Assembly (NCBI RefSeq): GCF_018736085.1
Contig: NZ_CP076134.1
Span: 248,001-312,000, forward strand
Length of the DNA: 64,000 bases
Direction: 5' to 3'
Source: Bradyrhizobium sediminis
GTDB lineage: Bacteria; Pseudomonadota; Alphaproteobacteria; Rhizobiales; Xanthobacteraceae
Within the stretch, counting starts at the first letter, position 1. Every line of letters begins with the position of its first letter. Made by a program: the position numbers and the translations under genes. The notes beneath the pieces were generated by a model that saw only the letters and a list, made by a program, of their open reading frames with translations, ran no database searches and was not told where the DNA came from. Shown in pieces: positions 1 to 8,380 of this stretch.

Positions 1-1
1 A

Positions 2-157
2 TTCGTCGGCACCGGACTGGAGTTTCTGTGGCGTGCGATCGTGGCCGCAATCGCCAGCCTCTTCATCATCCCGATTCCATGGATGTATCTTTGGATGTCA
101 CGCTGGCTGGCGTCGCAGACCATCTTGGCTGAAAGAGGCACGCAGGTGAACGGCTGA
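2..157 (+). CDS. C-terminal end of a membrane protein (partial)
   Basis: Frame 2 is open from the first base to a TGA at 155-157 and encodes the last 51 residues of a protein that begins outside the window. The visible part starts FVGTGLEFLWR and runs into a hydrophobic stretch (IVAAIASLFIIPIPWMYLWM), so it is probably a transmembrane segment near the C-terminus. The F-x-G-x-G-x-E-F start resembles the repeat of DUF898/YjgN-type membrane proteins, but the piece is too short to assign. It converges with the thioesterase gene that follows, with 4 bases between the stops. Confidence 0.5.
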   Translation, partial: FVGTGLEFLWRAIVAAIASLFIIPIPWMYLWMSRWLASQTILAERGTQVNG

Positions 158-161
158 GCGC

Positions 162-1022
162 TCACTTGCGCTGGCGCAGCGAGCCTTCCTGCGCGACGGA
201 AGCCACCAGCGTGCCGTCCTGCTTGAAGATCATGCCGCGGGTCAGGCCGCGGCCGCCGCGCGCGCTCGGCGAATCCTGCGCGTAAAGCAGCCATTCGTCG
301 GCGCGGAACGGGCGGTGAAACCACATCGCGTGATCGAGGCTCGCAGGCATCATGCGCTTGTCGAACAGCGTCCTTCCGTAGCGCGCCATCGCCGCATCCA
401 GCAGCGAGAAGTCCGAGGCATAGGCCAGCGCGCACATGTGCAGCGCCGGATCGTCGGACAGTTTCGATGCGGTGCGGATCCAGACATTGATGCGGCCATC
501 GTCGATTTTCTGGCCGAAATAGCGGCCGAGCTCGACCGGGCGCAGTTCGATCGGGCGGTCGGATTCGTAATAGCGGCGGATGAATTCCGGCATCTCGCGG
601 AACATCGGCTGCTTGGCCACTTCCTCGGCGGTGAGTTTTTCCGGCGGCGGCACGTCCGGCATCTTGTCCTGGTGATCGAACGCCCCCTCCTCCTCGACAT
701 GGAACGAGACCATGATCGAGAAGATCGCGTTGCCATGCTGGATCGCGGTGACCCGGCGGGTCGAATAGCTCTTGCCGTCGCGCAAGCGCTCGACCTCGTA
801 GATGATCGGGATCTGCGGGTCGCCCGGCAGAATGAAATAGCAGTGCAGCGAATGCGGCAGGCGGCCCTCGACGGTGCGGCACGCCGCCACCATCGCCTGG
901 CCGATCACCTGTCCGCCGAACACCCGCTGCCAGCTCGTCTTCGGGCTGTTGCCGCGAAACATGTTCACCTCGATTGGTTCGAGATCGAGGACGGAAATCA
1001 GGTCAATCAGGCCTTTGGACAT
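162..1022 (-). CDS. tesB: acyl-CoA thioesterase II
   Basis: Cytoplasmic double-hotdog thioesterase that hydrolyses medium- and long-chain acyl-CoAs to free acid and CoA. The motif VFGGQVIGQAM near residues 36-46, the second hotdog (CALAYASDFSLLDAA, SLDHAMWFHRPF) and the C-terminal VASVAQEGSLR carry the regions of the family's Asp-Thr-Gln active site. I use the ATG at 1020-1022, giving 286 aa, the usual TesB length. An in-frame GTG at 1041-1043 would add seven residues but lies inside an intergenic palindrome. The gene stands alone, read away from the monooxygenase at 1234. Confidence 0.93.
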   Translation of the reverse strand: MSKGLIDLISVLDLEPIEVNMFRGNSPKTSWQRVFGGQVIGQAMVAACRTVEGRLPHSLHCYFILPGDPQIPIIYEVERLRDGKSYSTRRVTAIQHGNAIFSIMVSFHVEEEGAFDHQDKMPDVPPPEKLTAEEVAKQPMFREMPEFIRRYYESDRPIELRPVELGRYFGQKIDDGRINVWIRTASKLSDDPALHMCALAYASDFSLLDAAMARYGRTLFDKRMMPASLDHAMWFHRPFRADEWLLYAQDSPSARGGRGLTRGMIFKQDGTLVASVAQEGSLRQRK

Positions 1023-1042
1023 GGCGGCGCTTTCGGTTTCCA

Positions 1043-1137
1043 CGTCATTCCGGGGCGAGGCAAAGCCTCGAACCCGGAATCCGGAGATGATAGTTGCGAG
1101 ATTCCGGGTTTGCGCTCACGCGCGCCCCGGAATGACG
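1043..1137. repeat. intergenic palindromic repeat, CGTCATTCCGGGGCG family
   Basis: A 15-base arm CGTCATTCCGGGGCG (1043-1057) is matched by its exact reverse complement at 1123-1137. The interior contains smaller inverted pieces (GGCAAAGCC; ATTCCGG copies). The same arms recur at 3801-3917, 40658-40785 and 55368-55483, so this is a dispersed repeat. It touches the alternative GTG start of tesB. Confidence 0.85.
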
Positions 1138-1233
1138 ACTGGAGGGCCAGGTACCCTTGTTTCTCCGCCCTGTTTCGCCCAGCTATAATCAGGTAGCAAG
1201 TATAGTTTCGTGACGCGAGTAAGCAGGTTCAGC

Positions 1234-2454
1234 ATGACGGCACAGCGAAGTATTGTCATCGGCGGCGGCGCGTTCGCCGGGCTGGCGCTGGCGCTGGCGC
1301 TGCGCCAGGGTCTCGGCGCCGATATTCCCGTCATTGTCGCCGATCCGGCGCTGGGGCTAAGACCCAGCCGCGATCCGCGCGCTACCGCGATCGTCGCCGC
1401 CTGCCGCCGGCTGTTCGACGCGATCGGGGTCTGGGATGAGGTGGCCGACGGGGCTCAGCCGATAACCGACATGGTGGTCACCGATTCCAGGCTGGAAGAC
1501 GCCACCCGGCCGGTGTTCCTGACCTTCGCCGGCCATGTCGAGCCGGGCGAGCCGTTCGCGCACATGGTCGAGAATCGCCATCTGATCGATGCGCTGGTGA
1601 AGCGCGCCGAGGCCGAGGGCATCGACCTCCGCGCTACCGCGGTGACGGGTTTCGATTCCCGCCCCGATAGCGTCGATGTGACGCTGGCCGACGGGAGCGT
1701 CATTGAGGCGAGCTTGCTGGTGGCCGCCGACGGCGCGCGATCGAAACTGCGCGAACGCGCAGGGATCGCCACCCATGGCTGGGACTACGACCAGTCCGGC
1801 ATCGTCGTTACCGTCGGCCACGAGCGGGATCATCACGGTCGCGCCGAGGAACATTTCCTGCCCGCAGGACCGTTCGCAATCCTGCCACTGACGGGAAAGC
1901 GCTCGTCGCTGGTGTGGACCGAGAAGCGCGCGGAGGCTGCGCGCCTGGTCGCGCTGAGTGAGGACGAATTTCACGCCGAACTCGAGCAGCGCTTCGGCCT
2001 GCATCTCGGCGAGATCAAGGCGCTCGACAAGCCCAAAGCGTTTCCGCTCGGCTATTTCGTCGCGCGTTCCTTCATCGGCGAGCGGCTGGCACTGGTCGGC
2101 GACGCCGCGCATCTAATTCATCCGATCGCGGGGCAGGGTCTCAACATGGGCCTGAAGGATGTAGCAGCCTTGGCTGAAGTGGTCGTCGATGCCGCGCGGC
2201 TCGGCATGGATCTCGGACAAGCCGACGTGCTCGACCGCTACCAGCGCTGGCGGCGGTTCGACACCATGGCGATGGGGCTCGCCACCAATTCCCTGAATTT
2301 CCTGTTCTCGAACGAATCGACGCTGCTGCGCACGGTGCGCGATATCGGGCTTGGCCTCGTCGACCGCGCGCCGCCGCTGAAGAGCCTGTTCATCCGCCAG
2401 GCCGCTGGATTGTCAGGCGAAGTGCCGCGCCTGTTGAAGGGCGAGGCGTTATAA
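1234..2454 (+). CDS. FAD-dependent monooxygenase, UbiH/UbiF/COQ6 family
   Basis: Class A flavoprotein hydroxylase, probably acting in ubiquinone biosynthesis. It has the three hallmarks of the family: the N-terminal dinucleotide fold VIGGGAFAGLALALAL, the VAADGARSKLR (DG) motif in the middle, and the ribityl-binding LVGDAAHLIHPIAGQGLNMGLKD motif in the C-terminal third. The ATG at 1234 is preceded by AAGCAGG at a good distance and gives 406 aa; a GTG at 1210 would add eight residues. The exact ring position hydroxylated cannot be read from sequence. It converges on the Trm112-like gene across a hairpin. Confidence 0.88.
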   Translation: MTAQRSIVIGGGAFAGLALALALRQGLGADIPVIVADPALGLRPSRDPRATAIVAACRRLFDAIGVWDEVADGAQPITDMVVTDSRLEDATRPVFLTFAGHVEPGEPFAHMVENRHLIDALVKRAEAEGIDLRATAVTGFDSRPDSVDVTLADGSVIEASLLVAADGARSKLRERAGIATHGWDYDQSGIVVTVGHERDHHGRAEEHFLPAGPFAILPLTGKRSSLVWTEKRAEAARLVALSEDEFHAELEQRFGLHLGEIKALDKPKAFPLGYFVARSFIGERLALVGDAAHLIHPIAGQGLNMGLKDVAALAEVVVDAARLGMDLGQADVLDRYQRWRRFDTMAMGLATNSLNFLFSNESTLLRTVRDIGLGLVDRAPPLKSLFIRQAAGLSGEVPRLLKGEAL

Positions 2455-2463
2455 CCGCGAATA

Positions 2464-2522
2464 GCGAATGGGGAGTAGCGAATAGAGGTTTCTCTATTCG
2501 CCATTCGCTACTCCCCATTCGC
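2464..2522. repeat. GCGAATAG-type inverted repeat, possible bidirectional terminator
   Basis: A 20-base arm at 2464-2483 is repeated in exact inverse at 2503-2522. The arms are built from GCGAATAG/GCGAATGG units and GGGGAGTAG. It lies between two converging genes, so it could end transcription from both sides. A related array is at 22925-22999. Confidence 0.75.
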
Positions 2523-2530
2523 CTGTTTCC

Positions 2531-2728
2531 TCACTCGATCTTCCTCGCCTCTTCCGGCAGCATGATCGGGATGCCGTCGCGGATCGGGTAAGCGAGTTTG
2601 GCCGAACGCGAGATCAGCTCCTGCTTCGCCGCGTCGAACTCCAGCGGGCCCTTGGTCAGCGGGCACACCAGGATCTCCAGCAATTTGGGATCGACGGTGG
2701 ATTCAAGGCGTTCGGACGAGGATGTCAT
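2531..2728 (-). CDS. Trm112 family protein
   Basis: Small (65 aa) protein of the Trm112/YcaR family, in eukaryotes the activating partner of several tRNA, rRNA and protein methyltransferases; bacterial members are little studied. The fold is shown by [19 protein letters not shown] and the C-terminal [18 protein letters not shown]. Only one of the usual zinc-ligand cysteines (ILVCP) remains, as is common in proteobacteria. The start at 2726-2728 ([10 protein letters not shown]) is preferred over the long upstream extension. Partner methyltransferases are not adjacent. Confidence 0.88.
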   Translation of the reverse strand: MTSSSERLESTVDPKLLEILVCPLTKGPLEFDAAKQELISRSAKLAYPIRDGIPIMLPEEARKIE

Positions 2729-2796
2729 GAACTGGTCTCCGGCTTGGTCTTTCCGATCCCTTAGCATACTGGCCCGAAACGGGTAGCCGCGCCGCG

Positions 2797-3333
2797 CTAT
2801 CGCGAGGCGAACCGGACCAGTTCGTCGAGCACCGCCGACTGTCCTGCCGGCGGCAGCGGCTGATCCGACAGCGCAAAACCCAAAAACGCCCAATAGAGAA
2901 TTTGGGCACGGGCGCGGGCGGCTTCGTCGGCCAGCCCCGATCTCCTGAGCAGGCTTTCCACATAATCCAGCCGGCGGCGATCGATGGCCTGCACGGCCGC
3001 GCGGGCCTTGGGGTCGATCGCGGCCCAGGTGCGGACCGCCTTCTCCAGTGCCGGCTTGTTGCTGAACGTCCGGCGGAGCAGCAAGGCCAAAGGGTCATCG
3101 TCCTCGGCCGAAGCATCGAGGCTGGCAATGATTTGCTCGGCGGAGACCTCGCGCCAATATTTGAGGATAGCGGCGTGGTAGGCGGCGATATCGGCGAAGT
3201 GCCAGTAGAAGCTGCCGCGCGAAACCCCCATCGCCTTCGCCAGCGGCTCGGCCTTCAGTGCCGTGAAGCCGCTCTTCGCCAGCGTTTTCAGACCCTGATC
3301 GAGCCAGTCTTTTGCCGAAAGTTGATCGGTCAT
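2797..3333 (-). CDS. TetR/AcrR family transcriptional regulator
   Basis: 178-aa one-component repressor. The N-terminal helix-turn-helix reads [47 protein letters not shown], the classic TetR signature with the G-S-F-Y-W-H-F recognition turn; the C-terminal all-helical ligand domain is variable and gives no hint of the inducer. A start six codons earlier (MSQDGD) is possible. It is divergent from a small membrane protein at 3431, and two copies of CCATACA-N4-TGTAT(G/T)G lie between the two genes. I infer that it represses both genes. Confidence 0.9.
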   Translation of the reverse strand: MTDQLSAKDWLDQGLKTLAKSGFTALKAEPLAKAMGVSRGSFYWHFADIAAYHAAILKYWREVSAEQIIASLDASAEDDDPLALLLRRTFSNKPALEKAVRTWAAIDPKARAAVQAIDRRRLDYVESLLRRSGLADEAARARAQILYWAFLGFALSDQPLPPAGQSAVLDELVRFASR

Positions 3334-3355
3334 GTCCCCATCCTGCGACATCTCA

Positions 3356-3420
3356 CCATACACCAGTGTATTGACAGGCGCCAGCGCGCCCGGCATATCT
3401 TCCATACAGTTATGTATGGA
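3356..3420. promoter_or_regulatory. promoter with two TetR-type operators
   Basis: Operator 1 is CCATACA-CCAG-TGTATTG at 3356-3373. Operator 2 at 3401-3420 has perfect 8-base arms (TCCATACA/TGTATGGA) around GTTA. The two centres are 46 bp apart. A -35-like TTGACA at 3371-3376 overlaps operator 1, and a -10-like ATATCT sits at 3395-3400, just before operator 2. Operator 2 also carries the ribosome-binding GGAGG of the gene at 3431. The layout fits repression of a rightward promoter and autoregulation of tetR. Confidence 0.7.
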
Positions 3421-3430
3421 GGATGATCCG

Positions 3431-3790
3431 ATGCGCGACCTCTTGTTGCAATGTTCCGGCGTCGCCGCGATCGCGGTGGCGCTGATCCACGGCGTGCTCG
3501 GCGAAACCAGAATATTCGCAGCTGCCGGCAATACGACGATCGAGCCCCGGGGGCTGCGGACCCTGCTCCGGCTGGTCTGGCAGGCCGGCACGGTGGCGTG
3601 GATCGGCGGCGGTGTGTTGCTGATCGCCGCACCCGGGATGGCGTCGGAGCCGGCGCGGCACTGGATCGTGGTGACGATGGCCGTGGTGTTCGGCTTTGGC
3701 GCGCTGGCCAACGCCTGGGCCAAGCGCGGCCGCCATTTCGGCTGGGTGGCGTTGAGCGCGGTGGTCGCGTTGGCCGTGGCGGGGTATTGA
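3431..3790 (+). CDS. small integral membrane protein under TetR control
   Basis: 119-aa protein with about four hydrophobic helices (LLLQCSGVAAIAVALIHGVLG; a stretch around GTVAWIGGGVLLIAAPG; WIVVTMAVVFGFGALANAW; WVALSAVVALAVAGY). I recognise no named family; it looks like a small DUF-type inner-membrane protein. The ATG at 3431 is preceded by GGAGG at 3418-3422, 8 bases away. Being divergent from a TetR gene with operators over its promoter, it is probably the main target of that regulator. What it transports or binds is unknown. Confidence 0.75.
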   Translation: MRDLLLQCSGVAAIAVALIHGVLGETRIFAAAGNTTIEPRGLRTLLRLVWQAGTVAWIGGGVLLIAAPGMASEPARHWIVVTMAVVFGFGALANAWAKRGRHFGWVALSAVVALAVAGY

Positions 3791-3800
3791 ATTTCTATGC

Positions 3801-3917
3801 CGTCATTCCGGGGCGCGCGAAGCGCGAACCTCAGATGTGCAATTGCACATCGGGGAATCTCGTCCCGATAACTTCTGGATTCCGGGTCCACGCGAAGACG
3901 CGTGTCCCGGAATGACG
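3801..3917. repeat. intergenic palindromic repeat, CGTCATTCCGGGGCG family
   Basis: Starts CGTCATTCCGGGGCG and ends CCCGGAATGACG, with an inner palindrome around ATGTGCAATTGCACAT. The interior (GCGCGAAGCGCGAACCTCAG) is nearly identical to the copy at 55368-55483. It lies between converging genes. Confidence 0.85.
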
Positions 3918-3928
3918 ACGCTATAGCG

Positions 3929-4603
3929 CTACTGCAACCCGGTATCGCCGCTGGTGCGCTTCTTGGCGAGGTCCATTTCGGTGACCGCGATCAGGATCTC
4001 GGCGCGGGTCTTGAGATCGGGCGCTTCCAGCATCGCCTGCTTTTCCGGCGGACCGTAGGGCGACATCATCGCCAGCGCGTTGACCAGCGCCTCGTTGGGC
4101 GCGCTTTCGACGCCTTCCCAGTCGACCTTGAGATTGTTGGCCTTGAGAAAATCGGTCAGCACCGCGAGCAAGGCCTCGCGGTCGACGGCCTCCTCGCCCT
4201 TGCGGGCGGTGAAATCGTCGATGTAGGGGAAATAATCCACCTTGCATTGCCGGTACGGCGTCAGAACCGTCATTTCCTCGATCACCTTGAAACGCGCGAT
4301 GCCGGTGAGTTCGAGGATGTAACGGCCGTCGCCGGATTCGGCGAGCTGGGTGATGCGCCCGACGCAGCCGACGCGGAACAGCACCGGCTTCGCTTCGCTA
4401 TAGGTGTGGGATGCGTCCGGCTGGATCATTCCGATCAGCCGGTGGCCGTCGCGCAGCGCGTCATCCACCATCGCCAGATAGCGCGGCTCGAAGATGTTGA
4501 GCGGCATCTGGCCGCGCGGCAGCAAGAGGGCGCCGGGCAGCGGAAACACCGGAATTATCTCGGGAAGGTCGCCGGGCCCGCGATATTCGGCATTGATCGG
4601 CAT
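3929..4603 (-). CDS. LON peptidase substrate-binding domain protein
   Basis: 224-aa stand-alone version of the N-terminal substrate-binding domain of Lon protease (PUA-like fold), with neither AAA nor protease domain. The opening IIPVFPLPGALLLPRGQMPLNIFEPRYLAMVDDAL and the GCVGRITQLAESGDGRYILELTGIARFKV stretch are diagnostic. Its role is not established; it may bind misfolded proteins. It lies 30 bases downstream of the thioredoxin-TPR gene on the same strand, and the two are probably one transcript, linking both to protein quality control. Confidence 0.9.
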   Translation of the reverse strand: MPINAEYRGPGDLPEIIPVFPLPGALLLPRGQMPLNIFEPRYLAMVDDALRDGHRLIGMIQPDASHTYSEAKPVLFRVGCVGRITQLAESGDGRYILELTGIARFKVIEEMTVLTPYRQCKVDYFPYIDDFTARKGEEAVDREALLAVLTDFLKANNLKVDWEGVESAPNEALVNALAMMSPYGPPEKQAMLEAPDLKTRAEILIAVTEMDLAKKRTSGDTGLQ

Positions 4604-4633
4604 TTGCGGTCCCGGTGCTAAAGCATGAGATCT

Positions 4634-5557
4634 TTACGAAAAAAGGACGGTCGACAGCCGCTTCCGCCCTTCGACCGTGGCTTCATCGGTGGGGCCCCAC
4701 GCCTCGAAGAACTGAACCAGCTGCTTGCGCGCGCCGTCCTCGTTCCATTTGCGGTCACGCTTGACGATTTCGAGCAGCTGGCCGGTGGCCTCGGCACGCT
4801 TGCCCGAGGCATTGAGCGCGGTCGCCAGATCGAATCGCGCCTGATGATCGAGCGGGTTTGCGGCGACTTTCTGTTCGAGCTCGGTCACCGGGCCGACCGC
4901 CTTGGCCTGCTCGGCGAGATCGATCGACGCCTGCACCGCCTTGACCGCCGCGTCGTTGCGCTTCGATTCCGGCACCATGGCGATGGTCTGCTTGGCCTGC
5001 TCGATCGCTCCGGTCGTGACGTAGCATTTCGCAAGCCCCGCAAGTGCTGCGATATTGGTGGCGTCCGCCGCCAGCACCTCGGCATAGATCTGCGCCGCGG
5101 TCGCCGCATCGCCTTCGGCGAGAACGGCCTCGGCTTCCTTGAGGATTTCCGCGATATTGGGTTCGCCGGCGCCTGGCATGCCCTTGGTCAGCTTGTCGAT
5201 GAAGGCCGTGACCTGGCTTTCCGGGACCGCGCCCATGAAACCGTCGGCGGGCTGGCCGTTGACGAAGGCGATCACCGCCGGGATCGACTGAATCCCCATC
5301 TGGCCGGGGATCGCCGGATGCTCGTCGATGTTCATCTTCACCAGCTTGACCTTGCCCTTGGCGGCGCGGACCGCTTTCTCGATGATCGGGGTGAGCTGGC
5401 GGCAGGGGCCGCACCACGGCGCCCAGAAGTCGATCAGCACCGGCTGGCGCTTCGATTCCTCGATGACGTCCTTCACGAAGGTCTGGGTGGTGGTCTCCTT
5501 GATCAGATCGGGCGCCGCCTGCGGCGCCGGTCCGCTGCCCTGCTCTATTATTGTCAC
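4634..5557 (-). CDS. trxA: thioredoxin with TPR domain, YbbN/CnoX-like
   Basis: 307 aa. Residues about 20-125 form a thioredoxin fold with an intact WCGPC active site (IDFWAPWCGPCRQLTPIIEKA) and the cis-proline motif SIPAVIAF. The rest is helical repeats typical of the C-terminal part of YbbN/CnoX chaperedoxins (AAAQIYAEVLAADATNIAALAGLAKCYV; DHQARFDLATAL). Unlike E. coli CnoX, which lacks the redox Cys pair, this one should be redox-active. It is cytoplasmic, with no signal peptide, and probably co-transcribed with the LON-domain gene. Confidence 0.93.
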   Translation of the reverse strand: MTIIEQGSGPAPQAAPDLIKETTTQTFVKDVIEESKRQPVLIDFWAPWCGPCRQLTPIIEKAVRAAKGKVKLVKMNIDEHPAIPGQMGIQSIPAVIAFVNGQPADGFMGAVPESQVTAFIDKLTKGMPGAGEPNIAEILKEAEAVLAEGDAATAAQIYAEVLAADATNIAALAGLAKCYVTTGAIEQAKQTIAMVPESKRNDAAVKAVQASIDLAEQAKAVGPVTELEQKVAANPLDHQARFDLATALNASGKRAEATGQLLEIVKRDRKWNEDGARKQLVQFFEAWGPTDEATVEGRKRLSTVLFS

Positions 5558-5809
5558 GGGATCCTCGTCTGATGTCTTTTTCGGATTGGGGGTGTTCTAG
5601 CACGGTCTGCGCCCTAATTGGCCCCTGAACGGCCGATTTGCAATCGGCGGAACCCGGACCCCAGGCTTTCGGGCTGAAATGTCGCGAATCGGCGTCGATC
5701 GGACGTGATCCGGCCGATTCCGGGGATTGCGTGGACTGTTGCATTCGGGGGCCGCATTTGGCATAGGTCTGCCCGTTGCCGGCGAGCGATCGCCGCCAAT
5801 CTCTCGGAT

Positions 5810-5884
<75 letters not shown>

Positions 5885-5900
5885 AGATTTTCAATGGCTT

Positions 5901-5929
5901 AGCCCTGCGAGCATTCGCAGGGCTTTGGG
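5901..5929 (+). terminator. hairpin downstream of tRNA-Gly
   Basis: Perfect 10-bp stem AGCCCTGCGA/TCGCAGGGCT around a GCAT loop (5901-5924), followed by TTGGG. Strong stem but a short T tract, so it is a likely terminator or 3'-processing barrier. Confidence 0.6.
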
Positions 5930-6066
5930 CCTAGCTAGCGGAAACTCTCGCATCCGTTCTTCCGCGTGGCACTAGGTAGGCATTGATCGGCAGAGCGGAT
6001 AAGCAATCACGCCTCCCGAAAATCCCGCGATCACCGTGCCGAAATCAACGTGACGGGATCGGCTAT

Positions 6067-6306
6067 TTAAGGCTTCGGAGGCTTCTTGAGCCGCCGAGGT
6101 TCCCGGTCATCCCTGCTCTTCAGCGGCGCTGGCGATCCTTTGGCCGGATCCGGGCAGGCTAACGCCCATTCAAGCCATCGGACTTGCTTTTCCCGCTCTA
6201 CGAGCAACCTGACCACCTCCGATCGAGGTAGTCCAAATTTCTCGGCGTATTTCTGGAGCCAAAGCTTTGTATCGGAATGTAAATAAGCTGTGATTTGCGG
6301 TCGCAT
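6067..6306 (-). CDS. small ribbon-helix-helix-like protein
   Basis: 79 aa. The N-terminal 45 residues (beta strand PQITAYLHSD followed by two helices, TKLWLQKYAEKFGLPRSEVVRLLVERE) have the layout of CopG/Arc ribbon-helix-helix DNA-binding proteins. The tail is basic and proline-rich (PLKSRDDREPRRLKKPPKP). The start is well supported by AAGGAG directly upstream. It is the first gene of the island behind tRNA-Gly and is divergent from the 649-aa fusion at 6431, so it may regulate the cassette; that is inference from position. Confidence 0.7.
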   Translation of the reverse strand: MRPQITAYLHSDTKLWLQKYAEKFGLPRSEVVRLLVEREKQVRWLEWALACPDPAKGSPAPLKSRDDREPRRLKKPPKP

Positions 6307-6430
6307 GTGGGCTCCTTTCAGAGTCGATCAGACTCTCCATGTGCTACGATTCTCAGGCCTTCATAAAATGATTAGTTGCTGTTGATTCGTCGTTGCTTGG
6401 ATTTGCCAGCGAAGATGAGCTACAAATTAG

Positions 6431-8380
6431 ATGGGACAGTCCGTGCTTGCGCTCAATGAAGTCTCATCAGAGCTGTCAGGAGAGGCTCGCGGCTTAGCGC
6501 ATCCGCGAAAGAAAGGGATCAAAGGTCGCACAAGTCGATTACTCGACGGCCAGCTGACCCCGTCACTTGCTGATCCAAGTCGTGTGATATTCTTGGATGT
6601 TGAGACCACCGGCCTCAGCTGGTTCTACGATGAGTTAACGCTCGTCGGATGGGCATGTAACGGCGCTTACAAAGTTTGTCTCAGGGGCGATGATCCCCAG
6701 CCATTAATCCGCGCGCTCTCGTCGGCACAAACATTAGTAACCTTCAATGGGACGCTTTTCGATCTAAAGTTTATTAGAAAGTCCTTTGGGGAAATCGCTC
6801 TTCCCCCGCTTCATATTGACTTGAGATATCTTTCGCGACGCGTGGGCCTTGTGGGCGGCCAAAAAAGCATCGAACGAGAGCTGGGCATTTCCGCTCGCAC
6901 TGGTGTTGAAAAGATAGACGGCGCTGCAGCCGTGATGCTTTGGCATGCTTATTCTCGGGGAGATGTGCAGGCGCTTCAAACGTTGATCGACTATAATCGG
7001 CGCGACGTACTTGCGATGTGCGGAATCCTGGATAGCGTTCTCGATCGCCTGGATATCCATCCCGATCTTCTTCTTAGCTATCCGCGGTTTGCAGAAACCG
7101 CATCAATCTCGCTGTCAGCGCCTCTAGCCGCGATTGCACCTGAGCGACGTAATTTGGAACGCCCATTGCACAGCTTTGAAAAGTTATTCAAAGGAACCGC
7201 AGCTGAGCGTGCCAAGATCGTCGGGATCGACCTGACGGGATCTGAAAGGCGAGCGTCCGGTTTTTGCCTTTTGGAGGGCAGTAATGCGGAGACGAGTTTG
7301 GTTCATAGCGATCAGGAGATGATAGATCGCGTGATGTTGGCGCGTCCCCATCTTGTTTCGATCGATTCGCCCCTTTCGTTGCCGTTTGGGAGAACGAGTG
7401 TCAGAGACGACGACACGGGCAGAGTTGAATTCGGCATCATGCGAAAATCGGAGCGAGAGCTCAAACGCCGTGGGATAAATGTTTATCCTTGCTTGCTGCC
7501 GAGCATGCAGGCTTTGACCCAACGTGGGATGCTTCTCGCGGACCGACTACGTTTGGCCGGGATTCCCGTTATCGAAAGCTATCCGGGGGCTGCTCAGGAT
7601 ATCATGGGCATCCCTCGAAAAGGAGCCAGCGAGAAGTATCTCAAGCAAGGCCTTTCTGAGTTTGGTATCCATGGCTCGTTCGAGGAAAATGATGTCAGCC
7701 ACGACGAGCTTGACGCAATAACGTCCGCGGTCGTCGGCTCATTCTTCCTGTCAGGCCGGTTTGAGGCTTTGCGTGGCCCCTCTGAGGGTGCTTTAATCAT
7801 TCCGGACCTCAAATCTGATGGACCGGTCGGAATGGTGGTTGGCATTAGTGGCAGAATCTCCGCGGGTAAGACATCAACTGCGCGCTTCCTAGAGAAGCGA
7901 GGGTTCGCCTATACGCGGTATAGTCTAGTGATTGATGATGAAATCACTGCTCGAGGAGAGATTCCCAATCGAGCATCACGACAACGAGTCGGAAACGAAA
8001 TCCACAAAACCAGAGGCCAGCGATGGCTGTCAGAAAAAGCGCTGGAACGAGTTGATGGTCAGGAATTTATTGTAATTGATGGGCTGAGATTCCCAGAGGA
8101 TCACACCTATCTTCTTGAGCGGTATGGTCCAAAATTTGTTCACTTGCATATTGCGGCAAATACACAGACTCGTGCAACGCGATATTACAAAATTGAAGGT
8201 GGAGGCTTGCCGTTTGAAGTCGTCGACCGCCAGCCGGTGGAATCCAACATTGACGACCTCAGTAGACTTGCATCGAATACGATCGAAAATGATTCTTCGA
8301 TTGAAGAGCTTGAGCGCCTAGTGATCGAGTATGTTGAAACCTTGAAGCATGGACACCTCTGCAAATGCCGATCTCAGTAG
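6431..8380 (+). CDS. fusion of DEDD exonuclease-like (RNase_H_2/YprB), DUF429 and P-loop nucleotide-kinase-like domains
   Basis: 649 aa, three enzymatic modules. Residues 52-200 are a 3'-5' exonuclease-type RNase H fold: FLDVETTG (Asp56, Glu58), TFNGTLFDLKF (Asp111) and YNRRDV (Asp192). Residues 263-440 match DUF429, a predicted nuclease-like RNase H fold: VGIDLTGS (Asp267), SIDSPL (Asp312), ESYPGAA (Glu382) and HDELDAITSAV (Asp425/Asp428). Residues 467-640 hold a Walker A GISGRISAGKTS and FIVIDGLRFPED, resembling dephospho-CoA or dNMP kinases. All candidate catalytic acids are present, so each domain could be active. The last 16 bases overlap the PurZ-like gene, implying coupled translation. 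Codon use is more AT-rich than the flanks. I know of no named protein with this architecture; a nucleotide- or nucleic-acid-based defence or modification role is inference. Confidence 0.82.
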   Translation: MGQSVLALNEVSSELSGEARGLAHPRKKGIKGRTSRLLDGQLTPSLADPSRVIFLDVETTGLSWFYDELTLVGWACNGAYKVCLRGDDPQPLIRALSSAQTLVTFNGTLFDLKFIRKSFGEIALPPLHIDLRYLSRRVGLVGGQKSIERELGISARTGVEKIDGAAAVMLWHAYSRGDVQALQTLIDYNRRDVLAMCGILDSVLDRLDIHPDLLLSYPRFAETASISLSAPLAAIAPERRNLERPLHSFEKLFKGTAAERAKIVGIDLTGSERRASGFCLLEGSNAETSLVHSDQEMIDRVMLARPHLVSIDSPLSLPFGRTSVRDDDTGRVEFGIMRKSERELKRRGINVYPCLLPSMQALTQRGMLLADRLRLAGIPVIESYPGAAQDIMGIPRKGASEKYLKQGLSEFGIHGSFEENDVSHDELDAITSAVVGSFFLSGRFEALRGPSEGALIIPDLKSDGPVGMVVGISGRISAGKTSTARFLEKRGFAYTRYSLVIDDEITARGEIPNRASRQRVGNEIHKTRGQRWLSEKALERVDGQEFIVIDGLRFPEDHTYLLERYGPKFVHLHIAANTQTRATRYYKIEGGGLPFEVVDRQPVESNIDDLSRLASNTIENDSSIEELERLVIEYVETLKHGHLCKCRSQ

